Origin: Pachyseris speciosa
Taxonomy: Eukaryota; Cnidaria; Anthozoa; Scleractinia; Pachyseridae
Reading direction: 5' to 3'
DNA: 64,000 bases
Assembly (NCBI GenBank): GCA_016490735.1
Contig: JAEMWC010000376.1
Coordinates: 197,501-261,500, forward strand
In this document: positions 22,815 to 35,900 of the stretch, one piece after another
Layout: the number at the start of each line of letters is the position of its first letter
How positions within the stretch are numbered: the first letter of the stretch is position 1
The notes under the pieces: model-generated
Told to the model about the DNA's origin: nothing
Databases searched by the model: none
The model's input: only the letters and a program-made list of their open reading frames with translations
Translations under genes and position numbers: made by a program

Positions 22815-23170
22815 ATTAAAGCCCCGGCTAAACGATCAAACATTTTCATCCACCATCGTTTTTGTCAAACATATAACGCTGGGGGGCTAAACGCACAAAC
22901 AATGTTTGACCAAACAGTAGACAGAGTGAGTCCATAGAACGATTTTTTTGCGTATTATCGCTGAAATTTCGACGTTATTTGGTTCATTTGGTTGCATGCT
23001 TTTTTGGTTGGGGTGGCTAAATGATCAAACATTTGTTCGTAACGTAAAATGTTGGATGAAAATATTTGATTTAGACCAAACATGGAATCAATTTAAATGC
23101 AGTGTTGAGAGATGTGGCTAAACGGTCAAACATGCTCGGCCAACACGATTTTGGATGAAATGTTTGATCG
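22815..23170. repeat. Degenerate MITE with internal repeats
   Basis: It begins TTAAAGCCCCGGCTAAACGA. The word GGCTAA(A)CG-TCAAACAT recurs at about 22829, 22882, 23008 and 23113, and the end near 23160-23172 carries its inverse ATGTTTGATCGTTTTTT. The start resembles the Harbinger-like MITE at 21511. The right terminus has decayed. Confidence 0.45.
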
Positions 23171-24047
23171 TTTTTTGTTTGCTTGAATTTGTTTTCGTAC
23201 AAACATGCGCGTTGTATCTTGTTTTCTTGTAATGTTTTAACGTTTTGAGGTTTTTGCACTGTGGTCAATTCCTGCTGACTGCTCTAAAACATAAATTTTG
23301 GCGCAAGAAAAGCCATGCCAAGTTGTTCAATACCAGTACAAAAAAAAAAATTATAATCGTGGAGCTCCGCTTTTAGGCTTGGTTAACTCTATATATTATA
23401 TTAATATTGTAGATGTAAAACAATGTGGAATTAAAGGTTAGTTTTGGCTTTCTACCAAAGCGACAGGATCACCAATTTTTTGGTACAAGGCCAAAAGTCC
23501 GAGACTACAAGCCCCATTTTCCCCTGGAGTTTAGTCGTTGTTTTGATAAAACCAAAACGCAAGCTAAACTTACATCAACCTTGTATGCCCCCTGTATTTC
23601 AAACAAAAACAATACATATAGTTCAATTTCCATTCAAAGATATGAGGATCAAACAACCAATCAACCTTCACAGAAAAGCTCAATGAACCCAGTCATGGGG
23701 AGTCCTGAGTGAAGGAAAGGCTGTGGACCACAGTCCAATCCCTTACATATACCTACAAATAAATATCTATCTTTTCTTAAAATGGTGCCTTTCTCATGTT
23801 CACCCTAGAACAAAGTCTGAGCAACTTGCTTCAACTGTCTTGGGAAAATAAAAAACAGTATAATATCACAAAGTTGGTGTCTGAAATCATAGTTAGTCTC
23901 CTCTACTAACTATGCTGAAATCAAACCAACATATTTTGAAGCCACTGAATCACATTTTAAACAAGAACTTTATCCTTTCATTCCATATCTAAGCAAAAGT
24001 TAATTTGAGGACAATAAGTAACAAAAAAAAATAATGATGTGCACCAT
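23171..24047. other. Region beyond the TOM22 3' end, nothing recognised
   Basis: AT-rich, with poly(A) at 23340-23350. It could include a longer 3' UTR of TOM22. A short plus-strand frame at 23425-23712 has no recognisable protein character. Confidence 0.3.
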
Positions 24048-24053
24048 TTATTT
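24048..24053 (-). terminator. Possible TOM22 polyadenylation signal
   Basis: Minus-strand AATAAA lies 277 nt beyond the TOM22 stop codon. It is the best-placed match noticed, but other AT-rich candidates cannot be excluded. Confidence 0.4.
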
Positions 24054-24330
24054 TAAGCAGGTTTAGTTACTGCAAGATGTGTTCCAAACTAATTTGTATT
24101 TTTTTTTGAGCCACTAATTACCAGACTATTTTATGTGTCCACCCAATAAGAACCGTACAACTTTTGTTAATGAGTCATCAAAGATGGAAATTGGCTAGTT
24201 TTTTCATTTGCACTCTAACAGCATCTTTGATGCAATTTTTTCTTGTCCAAAGTGAAACAAAGAAATAACGTAGCATGTCAGATGACCCATGATAGTCTAC
24301 AGCTTGCTCCATTTATAGGAAGATCCCTTT

Positions 24331-26096
24331 TCAATTTCTTTGTTGCTGTGGTGGTAAGTAGCCAGGAGGCATTCCCATTCCAGCCCCAGTACTACCTGGG
24401 CCAAGAAGGATCTGATGATAAATAATAAAAAAGAGTGAGAAAAGTAATGTTTTATTTACAACAGCAAAGTAGCAATCATTGATGCAGTTTCTAACCAACT
24501 GTTTAGTGGTAAGAGCACATTGAAGGGCTGGCTGCAAAAAGGGTGTAACTTAAAATCCACATTTCTCTAAATTCACTCAATTTGCCCTACAGACCGATTA
24601 CTTTGCAAATGTAGGGTCATTTTTGACTCAGTGATGAGTTTTATGGTGTCAGTAAGCTTATTGACACCATGAAATTATTTTCTAAATCTTCTTTATTCCA
24701 TCACTCATTGTGCCACGTCAGGAACCCAGCTTTTCCAGGTTTTTGACCTGTGACCCTCTCTTATCTGAAATGTTGAGGAATAAAATTTAACACCCAGATT
24801 CCATTTGGCTGTGCGTGTGTACTCTGATAATGTATCGATGACATGAAAACAGGGTAAGAACAAAGAAGTACCTTACAAGCCACAGGCAAGCAATGTGACT
24901 GACATTCGTAAGACATTTTGAATCCCTCTCTGCATTATCAGAGCACACTGCCAAATGGAATAGTTTTGATTTTCTTTGGCTCATGACATCATTTGTGTGT
25001 CTATACTTTAGACTCCTCTTCACCTATCAAAACATGAGGTTTACACTGCCCATTGTATAAAGGTTTATACATGCATGTTGTAAACTAACTTGTCTTTGCT
25101 GTTGAAGTTGTGCTTCCTCTGTTTGCACTCTTTCCACTTCAAAGATGACAGGCAGAGCGAGTACAACAAATGATGTACTCAGAATCCAGACTGTTTTGCC
25201 AGTGAAGTTATAGAGCCACTTAGCACCACTAACTACACCTCTTGCAGCAGAACTGGTACCACTGCGCACAGACTCTGGAAACATCTCTGTCAGACCTATG
25301 AGCCTCTCAGCTAAAGTCTCATCAATTTCATCAATATTCTGAGAGTGGAAAAATGAAAGACAATGATTTTCTTTACTACAAAGGTACATGTACCTTAGCT
25401 ATAGAACAGTTAAGCTACAGAATGCCAGGCCACTTATTTCATACAACTGAATAACAATATTGCATGGCTTTCCACTTGTTGGCATATTTCAAAAAAATTC
25501 CCTGACATTTCCCTGAGTTTTCACTGATGACAAACCAATTTTCACTGACCAGCCGGACCAGCCAAGACAAATCAGGGGATTCAATAAAATTTGAAGTAGG
25601 CAGCGAGTTGGAGCAGAGTAGGCGACGGTATTAAACAAAAAATAAAGAATCGTTTTTTAATTACTTCAATTTAGGGAAAAAGTAGCCGACGTCTCTGATC
25701 GAAGTAGCCGACGCTTTTCATCGGACGTCGGTGCTTATTGAAACCACTGCAAATCCTAGGGCAATACAGCCAGCAATGAAGCCACAGAAATCATTCCTTT
25801 GTAGGCAAGCCAGAAGTAAAAATCCCTGACTATCAAAAGGGAAAACGAGCTTGCTTCTACTACAACAATGACTAAACGAACACATTCAGTAATCTATGAT
25901 TACTACTAGTAACAAGATTGTGAGAGAGAGAAAGTTTGGCTTACAGACCGCAAACTGTCTTGTTGGGCCTGTGCCATATATGTCCGCTAAATGATGGAAA
26001 CTTCTACAACAGTAGTAACGTTGATCTGGACGAACTACATGCACGTCTCAAAAGTATAATCATTACCTCATCATCCAAGGTCTCGATTTCAGGCAT
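24331..26096 (-). CDS. TOMM22: Mitochondrial import receptor subunit TOM22
   Basis: Three exons on minus: 26096-26067, 25338-25090, 24411-24331, all GT-AG and in phase, giving 119 residues plus TGA. Exon 1 encodes MPEIETLDDE. Exon 2 has the cytosolic acidic receptor end (IDEIDETLAERL), the family block GLTEMFPESVRS, and a transmembrane segment (TVWILSTSFVVLALPVIFEV) followed by a Q-rich intermembrane part. Exon 3 has ILLGPGSTGAGMGMPPG, matching the ILLGP tail of animal TOM22. The protein is the tail-anchored central receptor of the outer-membrane TOM translocase. It is slightly shorter than human (142 aa), mostly in the acidic N-terminus. It is transcribed divergently from PRKDC, 259 bp away. 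Confidence 0.93.
25573..25749. repeat. Small MITE in TOM22 intron 1
   Basis: CAGGGGATTCAATAAAATTT at the left and TGCTTATTGAAACCACTG at the right are imperfect inverted ends. The interior repeats GTAGCCGACG twice. CAAAT occurs at both flanks. hAT-like by its CAG ends; low support. Confidence 0.4.
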
Positions 26097-26355
26097 CGTG
26101 AATATATGTTACCACAAAACTACCAAATTTTCAAGCGAACATTCGGGATGCAAACTGACCGAAATAACACGAGGACTGCAATGGAACCAGGCCAGTGGGA
26201 AAGGCCGTTCTACGCTGTGAAGTCTGGGACCTTTAATTTGACCACGTGATTTCAAGCCCGGGAATCAAAACATGGCGGCATTCGGAACAGAAGCATTCGG
26301 ATGTTTATAGGCTATCTCTGTGGTAATGATGGCACGAATAATTTCAAAATAAACA
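26097..26355. promoter_or_regulatory. Bidirectional TOM22/PRKDC promoter
   Basis: The start codons of the divergent genes are 259 bp apart. The interval contains CACGTG at 26243-26248 (an E-box, USF/Myc type) and AAACATGGCGGC at 26268-26279, a match to the YY1 motif common near start sites of mitochondrial and housekeeping genes. No TATA box was noted. Function is inferred from position and motifs. Confidence 0.6.
26272..26310 (+). other. Upstream ORF in the PRKDC leader
   Basis: ATG at 26272 opens a 12-codon frame ending TAG at 26308-26310, 45 nt before the PRKDC start. It overlaps the YY1-like motif. It is translated only if transcription starts upstream of 26272, which is unknown. Confidence 0.35.
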
Positions 26356-29300
26356 ATGTCTGATCTGCTGAGACGGTATCTTGATCAACTGCACTCTTTA
26401 CTTTCATCTGATGGACCGCAACGAGGTGTGGACGCAAATAACGCGGTTGTGGACCTCAGCAGTTTTTGCTTGGAGAATGATTCCGACAGGGAACAAGGTA
26501 ACTTTGAGCCCATCCGCCGAGATGATTGGATAATTGATACTTACGAGTATTTTTGGAGGAAAGAAAAAGTTAACTGCTTGTCACACAATGTAGTAGCGTT
26601 GATGTGGTCTGCAAAATGACGGCAGTTATAAGACGATGAATGTCACATATTTTGCTTATCGCACACAAATGCACAGCTGATCATTGGCTTGAAACATGCA
26701 GTTGGTGCGTGCAGTCAACACCCACGAAACTTCTGTTGGTGGGTCAAGGCATGTAGAATCAGAACACCGTAAATTATGGAATGAATAAGCAGTTCATGCT
26801 TGTTTATTGAGCCTTTTCATGCGGCACAAATAATACCTGATAATACCCAAGATTTTTCCACGTTCATTCAAACATCATATGTTTCATGAAAAACAAATCT
26901 TCACAACAACTTTTTTAATAGCTTTCTAATGAGTAGCATTCTGCAAATTGAAGGAAAAAAAACACATTTCTCTGACACTTTTTGTGCCGCCTTGCATACC
27001 CTTTTGTCAGGGAATTTTACGAGGTGTAAGAAATGCTTGGTCTAAGCATCTGGAGGAGGCATTTTCCATGAATGCAAAACCACAGAAATTTCCCTGGATT
27101 TGAGTATAGGAAATAGCTACTGATAATAGGACTGAAATGGAGTACAATTCAGGGAGTAATACACATCATAGATCAGTTCACGATCTTGAGTGCATGATGG
27201 GTAATCTGAGCAACATGGTGCGAAATTCAAAAGTGTGTATGGAAAATCAAAGCTAAACAACTTCCTGAATTGATATATTTGGGGCTTTCACTACGAAACA
27301 CATTACTTATGAATTCAAACACACAACACACTAAATTGGAAGTGCACAAATGTTCTTGAATGTCGTTTGCAATGCCTACTTTCTCCTAGCCTCCTTCGTA
27401 GACGTCTTTGGGCTTGTTACGCGTTCCTTGCCCACGAACGTCTGCTGAACTGAACTACCACCTCCGTTCGTGACGGTTAGCCAATCATAGTTCGTTTTCC
27501 AATTTATGGAAAGTAGGACTTCGACCCCGGGATTATTTTCACAGACGATGCGCGTGAATCGGGTGTCGATTTCCATTATTACGCAGCTAGTTATTGGTTT
27601 CTTCAAAACAAAGGCTAACCGCCGACGAACGGAAGTGGCAGTTCAGTTCAGCAGACATTCATGGGCAAGGAACACGTGACAAGTCCAAAGACGTCTGCGA
27701 AGGAGGCTAACTTTCTCCCTTATGTTTGCTGTAATTCGGCTGTACAAAAATTACAGAGAATATATGAGGAGAAGTTTGTTTAAGAATGGAATTTCAAATA
27801 ACGACTACAGTCTCCGAATTTACACTGTAGCATCCTTGACGGAATACATTAGCTAGATTAGACAAAATTGATCATATTGGTCCTTAATGAAAGAGATCAC
27901 TTCAAGTACATTCAGAATCAGGAAAAATGATGAAATTAACAGAGAATAATTATATAATTGTTAGTACAGGCTATGAAATTGTCAGTTCGGTTTATTTGCA
28001 GACAATCCTTCAGGTAACTGGCAGGTCTCCTCATACACTGTGGCCTTACATCGATGGGCTGCCTGTTGGTTCAGAAGGGGGTATTCTTGGTTGTAATCGG
28101 CATTACAGGTGGGGTGCTTTCATTACCTGGTATGCGTTGTCCAGTTGAGGACCTCTCACTCTTCTCCATGTCTTTGTCTCCATTGCTTGCCTCTTGCTCC
28201 TGTGTCTTTCTCAAGTATGGTATGGTATGGTAAGGTATGGTATGGTGTATGGTGTATGGTATGGTATGGTATGGTATGGTATGGTATTTATCCACATTAT
28301 TTATGCACTCTGTTCCTCCAGTAAACATCTCCTTCTGGTGTCATCACTGCATATGATCTTTCGTCTAGGTGTTGTGTGACCATTGCTTTTTTCCAAACTT
28401 TGTCACCCAGGCAAAAGGGCCTCATATGAACGATGTCACCTGCTACAATGTAGCTCTTGAAGGTCTCTGGTGTAGTGGTCGTGTTGTTTCTTTGAAAGAT
28501 TGCAATTCTCTCTCTCAGGATATGTTACTCTTGGCTGGAGTAACGCTTTTGACATGGGCAAGATTGTCTTGGTTCGCCAATTCATCAGTCTTTGAGCTGG
28601 ACTGGAATCCACACCTTGGGTCGGCATATTGCCATGTATGGGTCTCTACTTCTGCCAAGCACTTTTGTAGTAGATTCTTTACTGTCTTGACAGCGGATTC
28701 CACCTTGCCATTCGCCTTGTTGTTGCCAGGACTTCGAGGGGTGTGCTAGAAGTCCCACGTGTTAGTGAACTGCCGGAACACATCCGAGTTAAACTGTGGT
28801 CCATTGTCATTAACTACCTGGTCTGGGCAACCATATCTCGAAAAGGTGACTCTTCAACTTCAGAACCACGGTTCTCGCCAGGGTATTGTTTAGTTTATCA
28901 ATTTCCCAGAAGTTACTGAAGTAGTTGACTGTAATGAGAAAGTTCTTATTATCAAATGAGAACACGTAGACTCCGATCCTTTCCATGGTCTAGACAGCAA
29001 ATGAGTTTTAGCGATAGCGAATGGCTTTTAGTGATAATGAATGCGTATTAGCGACAGCAAATGCAATTTAGCGACCAGGAATAAATATTAGCAACAGTGA
29101 ATGCAATTTAGCGACAGTGAATGAAATTTAATGACAGCGAATGGGTTTTAGTGATAGCGAATGGCTTTTAGCAATAGAGAATGCATATTAGCGACAGCAA
29201 AGGCGTTAGCGACAGTAAATAAGTATTGGTGACAGCGAATGCTCTAACCAACTGAGCTAAGCTCAGTTGGTTAGAGCATTGCACCAGTAATCACGATGTC

Positions 29301-32300
29301 ATGGGTTCAAACCCCGTTGAAGTCCTGAATTTTTTTCAGGCCTCTTTTCGCAATTGCATAAATTGCGTTCACAACTGCGAGGATCATTCTTCATTTGAAG
29401 TGATACTCAGTAGGTTAAGAAAAATTGATATGTTCAAAACCCAGTCATTGAAAGCTTGGTCTGTCGTAGCCCATGATGCAGCGCAGGGCTTGAAACTGCG
29501 ACCGATATGGTCGCCAATGCAACTAAAACTTTTTACTTGGCGACTAAAAGTTCTGCTTTTAGTCGCCACTTTGGCTACTATATTTCTCTGAGAAATTGAA
29601 GATTTAAGTTTAGAAACAATGACTGAAGTCTTGTTTTTCTTTTGCTGCAAAAAAGTGGGACAAATTAATTATGACTTTGACGCCATTACAGCGGTTTTGC
29701 ACAAAGATTGTGGGTGCAAAAAAGTCGTGGGTGCATAATTTTAAAGAAAGACTGCTGGATTTTAAAACCGACGGATGTTTGGACTGGCCTTTCTGTGTGG
29801 TATAACGGACATGCAGCTTGCCATAAAATATGAATGATTTATTAGTAAACAATTGGAAACCCTGAGTTATTTTCATACTCTGCTACTTTCACAAGATTAC
29901 CAGGGTACGAGAACTTTCTCTGACAGTAAAGGGCTCCCTCAATTATTATTGAATGGATTATAAACAGAATACAACATCACTGAAGATAATGGCACAGCTG
30001 CAATAAACATTCTTTTGTACTCTATCGGTGATAATATGGAGAGTTTAAGAAACGAGGATGGGAACGTCATTCACAAAACAATAGGTTTAATGAGCAAAAA
30101 CAATCGCTCTGCACGTGCGTTTTACATTTTGGTACATTTCTTTGCCGTCCTCTGCAAATCAGCAATGTGAAATGATGAAATTTTAGGTTTTGGCAAGGAC
30201 ATGAGCACGTGATGGCAAATTTTTCTTTATTTTCTTTACTTTAACACTGTTCACAGAAAATTTAGTTCCTAGATAGTTTGCCGACATTTTACAAGTTGAA
30301 CAAATTGGAATAATTGCGAAAGTGTTATATACTCGTTTCTTAAACTTATGCTCGTTTCTTAAACTTAAGCAACGAGGAAGGCAACGGCAACAAGAACGTT
30401 ACAAAACACTAGGCTTAATGAGCAAAAAGAAAGGCTCTGCACGTGCCTTTTACATTTTGATATATTTAATGTCGTCCTCTGTAAAACAACAACGTGAAAT
30501 GACCAAATTTTGGGTTTTGTGGAGAATGTGAGCGTATGACAGTGAAATCCTCCTTCTTTTTCCCAACTTCATGCTGGTTTTGCTAATTTAGCTCCAGGAT
30601 AGTTTGCCAGCATTTTACAATTTAAACAAGTTGGAAAAATCGTAAAAGATTTAAAATAACGAAAAGTTACATTTTGAAATGACGTTTTTGTTGCCGTTGC
30701 TGTCGTCATTGTTTAAGCTCTCTAATATGACTTAACCACCTACCAGAGAATTTACATTAAGGAGAGGTCTTTTAGTGTTGTTTCCTTTCGCGTTTTCATG
30801 TCTTGAGTCATTTTAATGCAAAGTAATTCGATCTGACCCATGGCCTTAGCTGAACTTTCTGTTCTTATACTATCTGACGACTACATTTTTACATTTGGCA
30901 ACTATTTTGCCTTTGCTAGTCGCCAAAAGGCGACTTAAGATTTTTTTTCATTTCGAGCCCGGCAGCAAAAGATGACACAATATAATAGCACCAATAATAA
31001 ATACATGGCAAAACACCAAAAATAACCAGAACTTAATTTGCGCTAAACAAGATGATTCTTGAATCACCTTTAATTCAAGGTTTTGTTTTGTTTACAAGTC
31101 GTGTTTAATTCAGAAATTGTGTTCACATGCACATTAAAAGGTATTAAAATTGAGAATTATCATTCTCAAGTAAATAAATTCTTGAATTATGTTTCATTGA
31201 AAAATGAAAGCCTCAGTCAGGTGTTGGTAATTAACAGTATAGGGGGTGCTGTATGTAACACAAAAAAGTTCCCAAATGAACAACTTAAACTGCACAGTAG
31301 AGCTCAGGAAGGGAAGAGTCAGACTGACATCTTGAATGTTTATTATTTCAGCATACTGCTCTTCTCTACTCTTTCATGAAGAGACTGGTGTGATCAGTTT
31401 CTTGAGAAAAACAGTCACTCATGATGAGGTAATTCCATGATAATAATGTTAAACAGTTGTTGGTTGATAATTCCAAGAAAGACCGAGTAAAGGTATATTA
31501 ACCAGAATCTAAAATTCCTTTAAAAATGTAATGCTTATAGTAGAAAAATGTGTAAATAATAAAGATTGTTGTTGCTGTTGCCTCCAGAAGAAAGACAAAT
31601 TACAGTAGGCCACTTGTGCCAATGATTAGAGTTTACATGACCATGTTTTTCCTAAAATAGAAGTTGTGATATTTTTGAATTCTGAAATTGATTACGGTAA
31701 TCAGATAAAATAATAGGATTTTAATTTAAAATCTTGTGGGGCTCTCGGTACTTTTTGTGTGGTCATATGATCAAATGGATGTTTAATTATGTTTTTTTGT
31801 AGTTGTGGCCATGACAACATCTGTATCATTCATACATGGCTTGTATTGCCCTATCAAGCTGCATTTGATTAAAAAACACGTATCATAACAGTCATTGTCA
31901 TTTTTGAGTCCATTGTTTGAGTCAATCTGATACAGTGGAATGAGGTGGTCCATTAATTCCAGCAAAACTGATAAAATGTCAAATTTCAAGTCATACTATC
32001 ATGTTATGTAAAAAGACAGGTCTGACAGTTTAATCTTTGCTCGTCAAAATCAGCTGAACAATGAGGGATCTTTGCTACTGCATGCCTCAAGAAGATTCAA
32101 ACAACATGCTACATGTGTACCTAGTGTAAATCAGCTCAACTCTTACATGCATTTACTTAAATCAATGTTCCTTTTCATTATCGTGATTTGTTTATTATGT
32201 TTTTTTCAAATTCAAATTCTAGTTTCTAGATGCCAAGATAGAACTGCTTAAGTTCCTTACAACCTATGTGATGAAGCTGGACAAGAAAATAAATCCTTAT

Positions 32301-32808
32301 GTTGTGGACATAAAGGTACCTGCTGTGTAATCACAACCCATAAATAAATGTGTACATATGTGTTGTAAATGGGAGGGTATCGTGGCCAACAGATAAGTGT
32401 TGACTGCTTGTTAAGGTTAGACTTGGTCGGTGTTTTGGGTTAACAGCACTCAAAGGGAGCCAGAGACTTGACTTGCACATACTCATGTCCAGATTACGTT
32501 CTAACTTTATTGGCCATGTTCTAAACAAGTAAGGGCCTGGGAACGAATCTAAACTTAAAGGAAAATCAATGGCATTAAACTAAATCAATTCTCATATGAA
32601 AGGGTATCTCAAAATAAGTACTTTCAGCAAGTTTGAGCATGTTTGGTCTAAAAGTCACCAGTTGACATGCATTTAGATCTTTAAAAAATCCCATGCAAAT
32701 GTCTCTATTTTGGAAAGTGTGTCCCTCTAAAGCATACAAAGTCTCTTTGGTTTATCAAACAGAGTTGATAATGTAAATTGACCACCATACACCGTACTAA
32801 TCGAATCC

Positions 32809-32839
<31 letters not shown>

Positions 32840-32872
32840 CATTTGATAAACCAAATTTTCGTGTTTGACTCC

Positions 32873-32916
<44 letters not shown>

Positions 32917-35900
32917 CATACAAAGTCTCTAATTCTCACAATTTTCAAAAGCTTTTGTTTCATAATAATAATAATTTTTATTTCTATAGCGCCTATATCA
33001 CTACCTGTTCTAGGCGCTTTACAATATAACTAAATGTATAGATACAATTTTAAAAATTACAACAATAGGGATATGAATGTAGAACTAATAAATGTCTAAA
33101 ACGCATAAATAATTTATATCTACATACATGTATGTATAAAATGCATATATAAGCGTGGGAAAAAAATCTATTTACAAATTAAGCTCCAATTCAACTTAAC
33201 AGTGTCAAAGTTGGTTAGGTAACCATTTTTGAGATGTTTTTTCATGCAGGGTAAACATTTTTTTACAACAACAACAACAACAACAACATCTTTATTGTAC
33301 CTTAAATTTCTTAAATACAAGAATATATATATTAATACATAAGAAAAGGTACGGACCTTCAGAAATAACTATTAAGAGTTAAAAATGCCTGAAGGTCAAT
33401 AATTGCAAAATTTAAAATTAAATTAGTAAAATGGATCAGAGGTACAATACACTCAAGAAGTAGAGCAAAACACGCACAGAGAACATACACTAACACACAC
33501 AGAAAGACAGACAGGCATAAACACACAACAACAACAACAACAACAACAACAATGAGAAAAGAACACAACACAAAAACACCCGCAGTATTATAAATTAGAA
33601 ATAATTAGAAATAATTATAATATAATGTACATCATATAAATAAGCAAGATTATTGATTAAAAGCAAAGAAAATAGCATATGAAAAGAAAAGATGTCTTAA
33701 TAATCATTAAGAAATTTGTTTTTTAGAACCTTTTTAAACTGACTCATAGACAAGGCTTTAACATTTTCTTCGATTAAATTCCAGATTTTTGGTCCTTGAA
33801 AGCGTATATTGAAGATGCCATAATTTGTACGAGTTTTAGGTAAATAGTAAGTTTTTCTGCAGGCCAAGCGAGTATTATGACTATGAATTTTGTCAACTGG
33901 AATAAATAAATCGTTAAAAACCGATGGTAATTGATGATTATGAAACTTATACATAAAGATTGCAACACAATATTTAACAAGATCACTAAATTTGACAATT
34001 TTTAACTGTTTAAATATAGGACTTGAATGCTCATCGAACTTTGAAAAAGTAATAATTCGTAAAGCTTTCTTTTGCAAGACAACAATTGACTGAAGAGTGG
34101 TAGGATATGTGTTTCCCCAGGCAATTATCCCATAAATTAAGAAAGGGTAGATGAGTGCATAATAAAGATTTGCCAAACTAGAAATATCGAGGTAATAACG
34201 AAGTTTAGAGAGTATACCCACACTTTTTCTCACTTTTTTGGCAATATAATCAACTTGATTCTTCCAGTTCAAATTAGCATCAATCAAAATTCCCAAATAC
34301 TTAATATAATATGCCCTGTTAAGAGGTCTGTTACTAATGCTTAACTGGAAGTCAAAAGTTATTTTTCTTTGGGGTGGATAAAAAATTACAAAGTTAGATT
34401 TATCTACATTTAATGATAACTTATTTGCACATAACCATATGTGAATATTGTTTAATTCACTATTTATATTAGAGTGCAAAGACAAAATATTTTTATGTTT
34501 ACAAAACAAATTAGCATCATCAGCAAATAGATGAAAATCAAATAAATCAGAACAGAGGTAAAAATCATTTATATAAAGTAGGAATAGCAACGGACCCAAA
34601 ACAGATCCTTGGGGAATACCACAAGAGATTGGAAGAGGGTCTGAACTAACATTATTAATAATCACAACTTGCCGGCGATCAGCTAAATAAGATTTGAACC
34701 AAGTGAGAGCCACACCCCTGATACCATAGTATTGTAATTTATCAAGGAGAATCTTATGATTTACTGTGTCAAAAGCTTTGCTGAAATCTAAAAATATACC
34801 ACAAGAGAAGTCCTTTCCATCAATTGCCTTTTGAACTTGATCAATAATACTTAAAACTGCTTGATCAGTCGAGTGCTTGGCACGAAAGCCAAATTGTTTA
34901 TTATAAAGAACCCTTTCTCTTTCAAGAAAATTCAGTAATCTGTTGGACATAAGTTTCTCCAAAAGTCTATTAAATATAGATAAGAGAGAAATTGGTCGAT
35001 AATTTGAGAGACAAGTTTGCGAATCTTTCTTATGGATTGGTATTACATTGGCTAACTTAAAACTATTAGGAACAATGCCTGTCTGAAAAGAAAGATTAAA
35101 GATTATCTCCAAAGGCTTAGATATAACTGCCTTGATTATCTTAAGAATATTAGTTGGGATACTATATGGTCCTGTGGCCTTGCCATTTTGGAGTTTAGAG
35201 ATTTCTGTTTCAATCTCAGAGCAAGTAGTAGGAAAAATAAAGAAACTTTTGAGGACAGGATTATTTAAATAATTCATAGGTGATTTATTTACAGATGGTA
35301 TTGTATGACCTAATTCACTGCCAATATTAGAGAAATACTTATTAAAGGCTTCAGCTATCTTTAGTTGGTCTGTGATCTCAGAATCATCTAAAGTAATATT
35401 TGAAATTTTCAAGGATGACTTTGATTTAAAATTAATAATCTGTTTAATTCCATTCCAAATATATTTGCTATCATTCGCATTTCTCAGAAAATAGTTATGA
35501 TAATATTGTCGTTTGCTTAATTTGACAAGATGATTTATCTTATTTCTATAATATTTAAATTTTTGAAGATAGTACACAGATTGAGTTTTAAGGAATTTTT
35601 TATGGAAATTATTCTTCAAATGTATTGACTTTCTGAGCCCAGTAGTAATCCAAGGCTTTGATTGATACTTAACCTCTCTCCTAGATAATTGTTTCATTGG
35701 GACATGCCAATCGATAAATTCAGATAATTTTAAATAGAAAATATCAAACATACAGGATGGATCATTAACATTTGTAGATGTGAAAACAGACACCCAGTCA
35801 ATATCACAGATGTCTTTAGATAGCTTCTCAGGCTCAAATTTAGAATAATCTCTTTTATAAAGTTTGACATTTGCTGGCAGAGATGAGTATTTATCAAAAA

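Noticed and set aside
23425..23712. 95-codon plus-strand frame beyond TOM22
   Set aside because: Overlapping frames and no recognisable motif. Likely chance.
28071..28379. Frames rich in YHTIP or VWYGM
   Set aside because: Translations of the (ATGGT)n microsatellite.
28994..29240. CRISPR-like spaced repeats
   Set aside because: Units are contiguous with no unique spacers, and the genome is eukaryotic.
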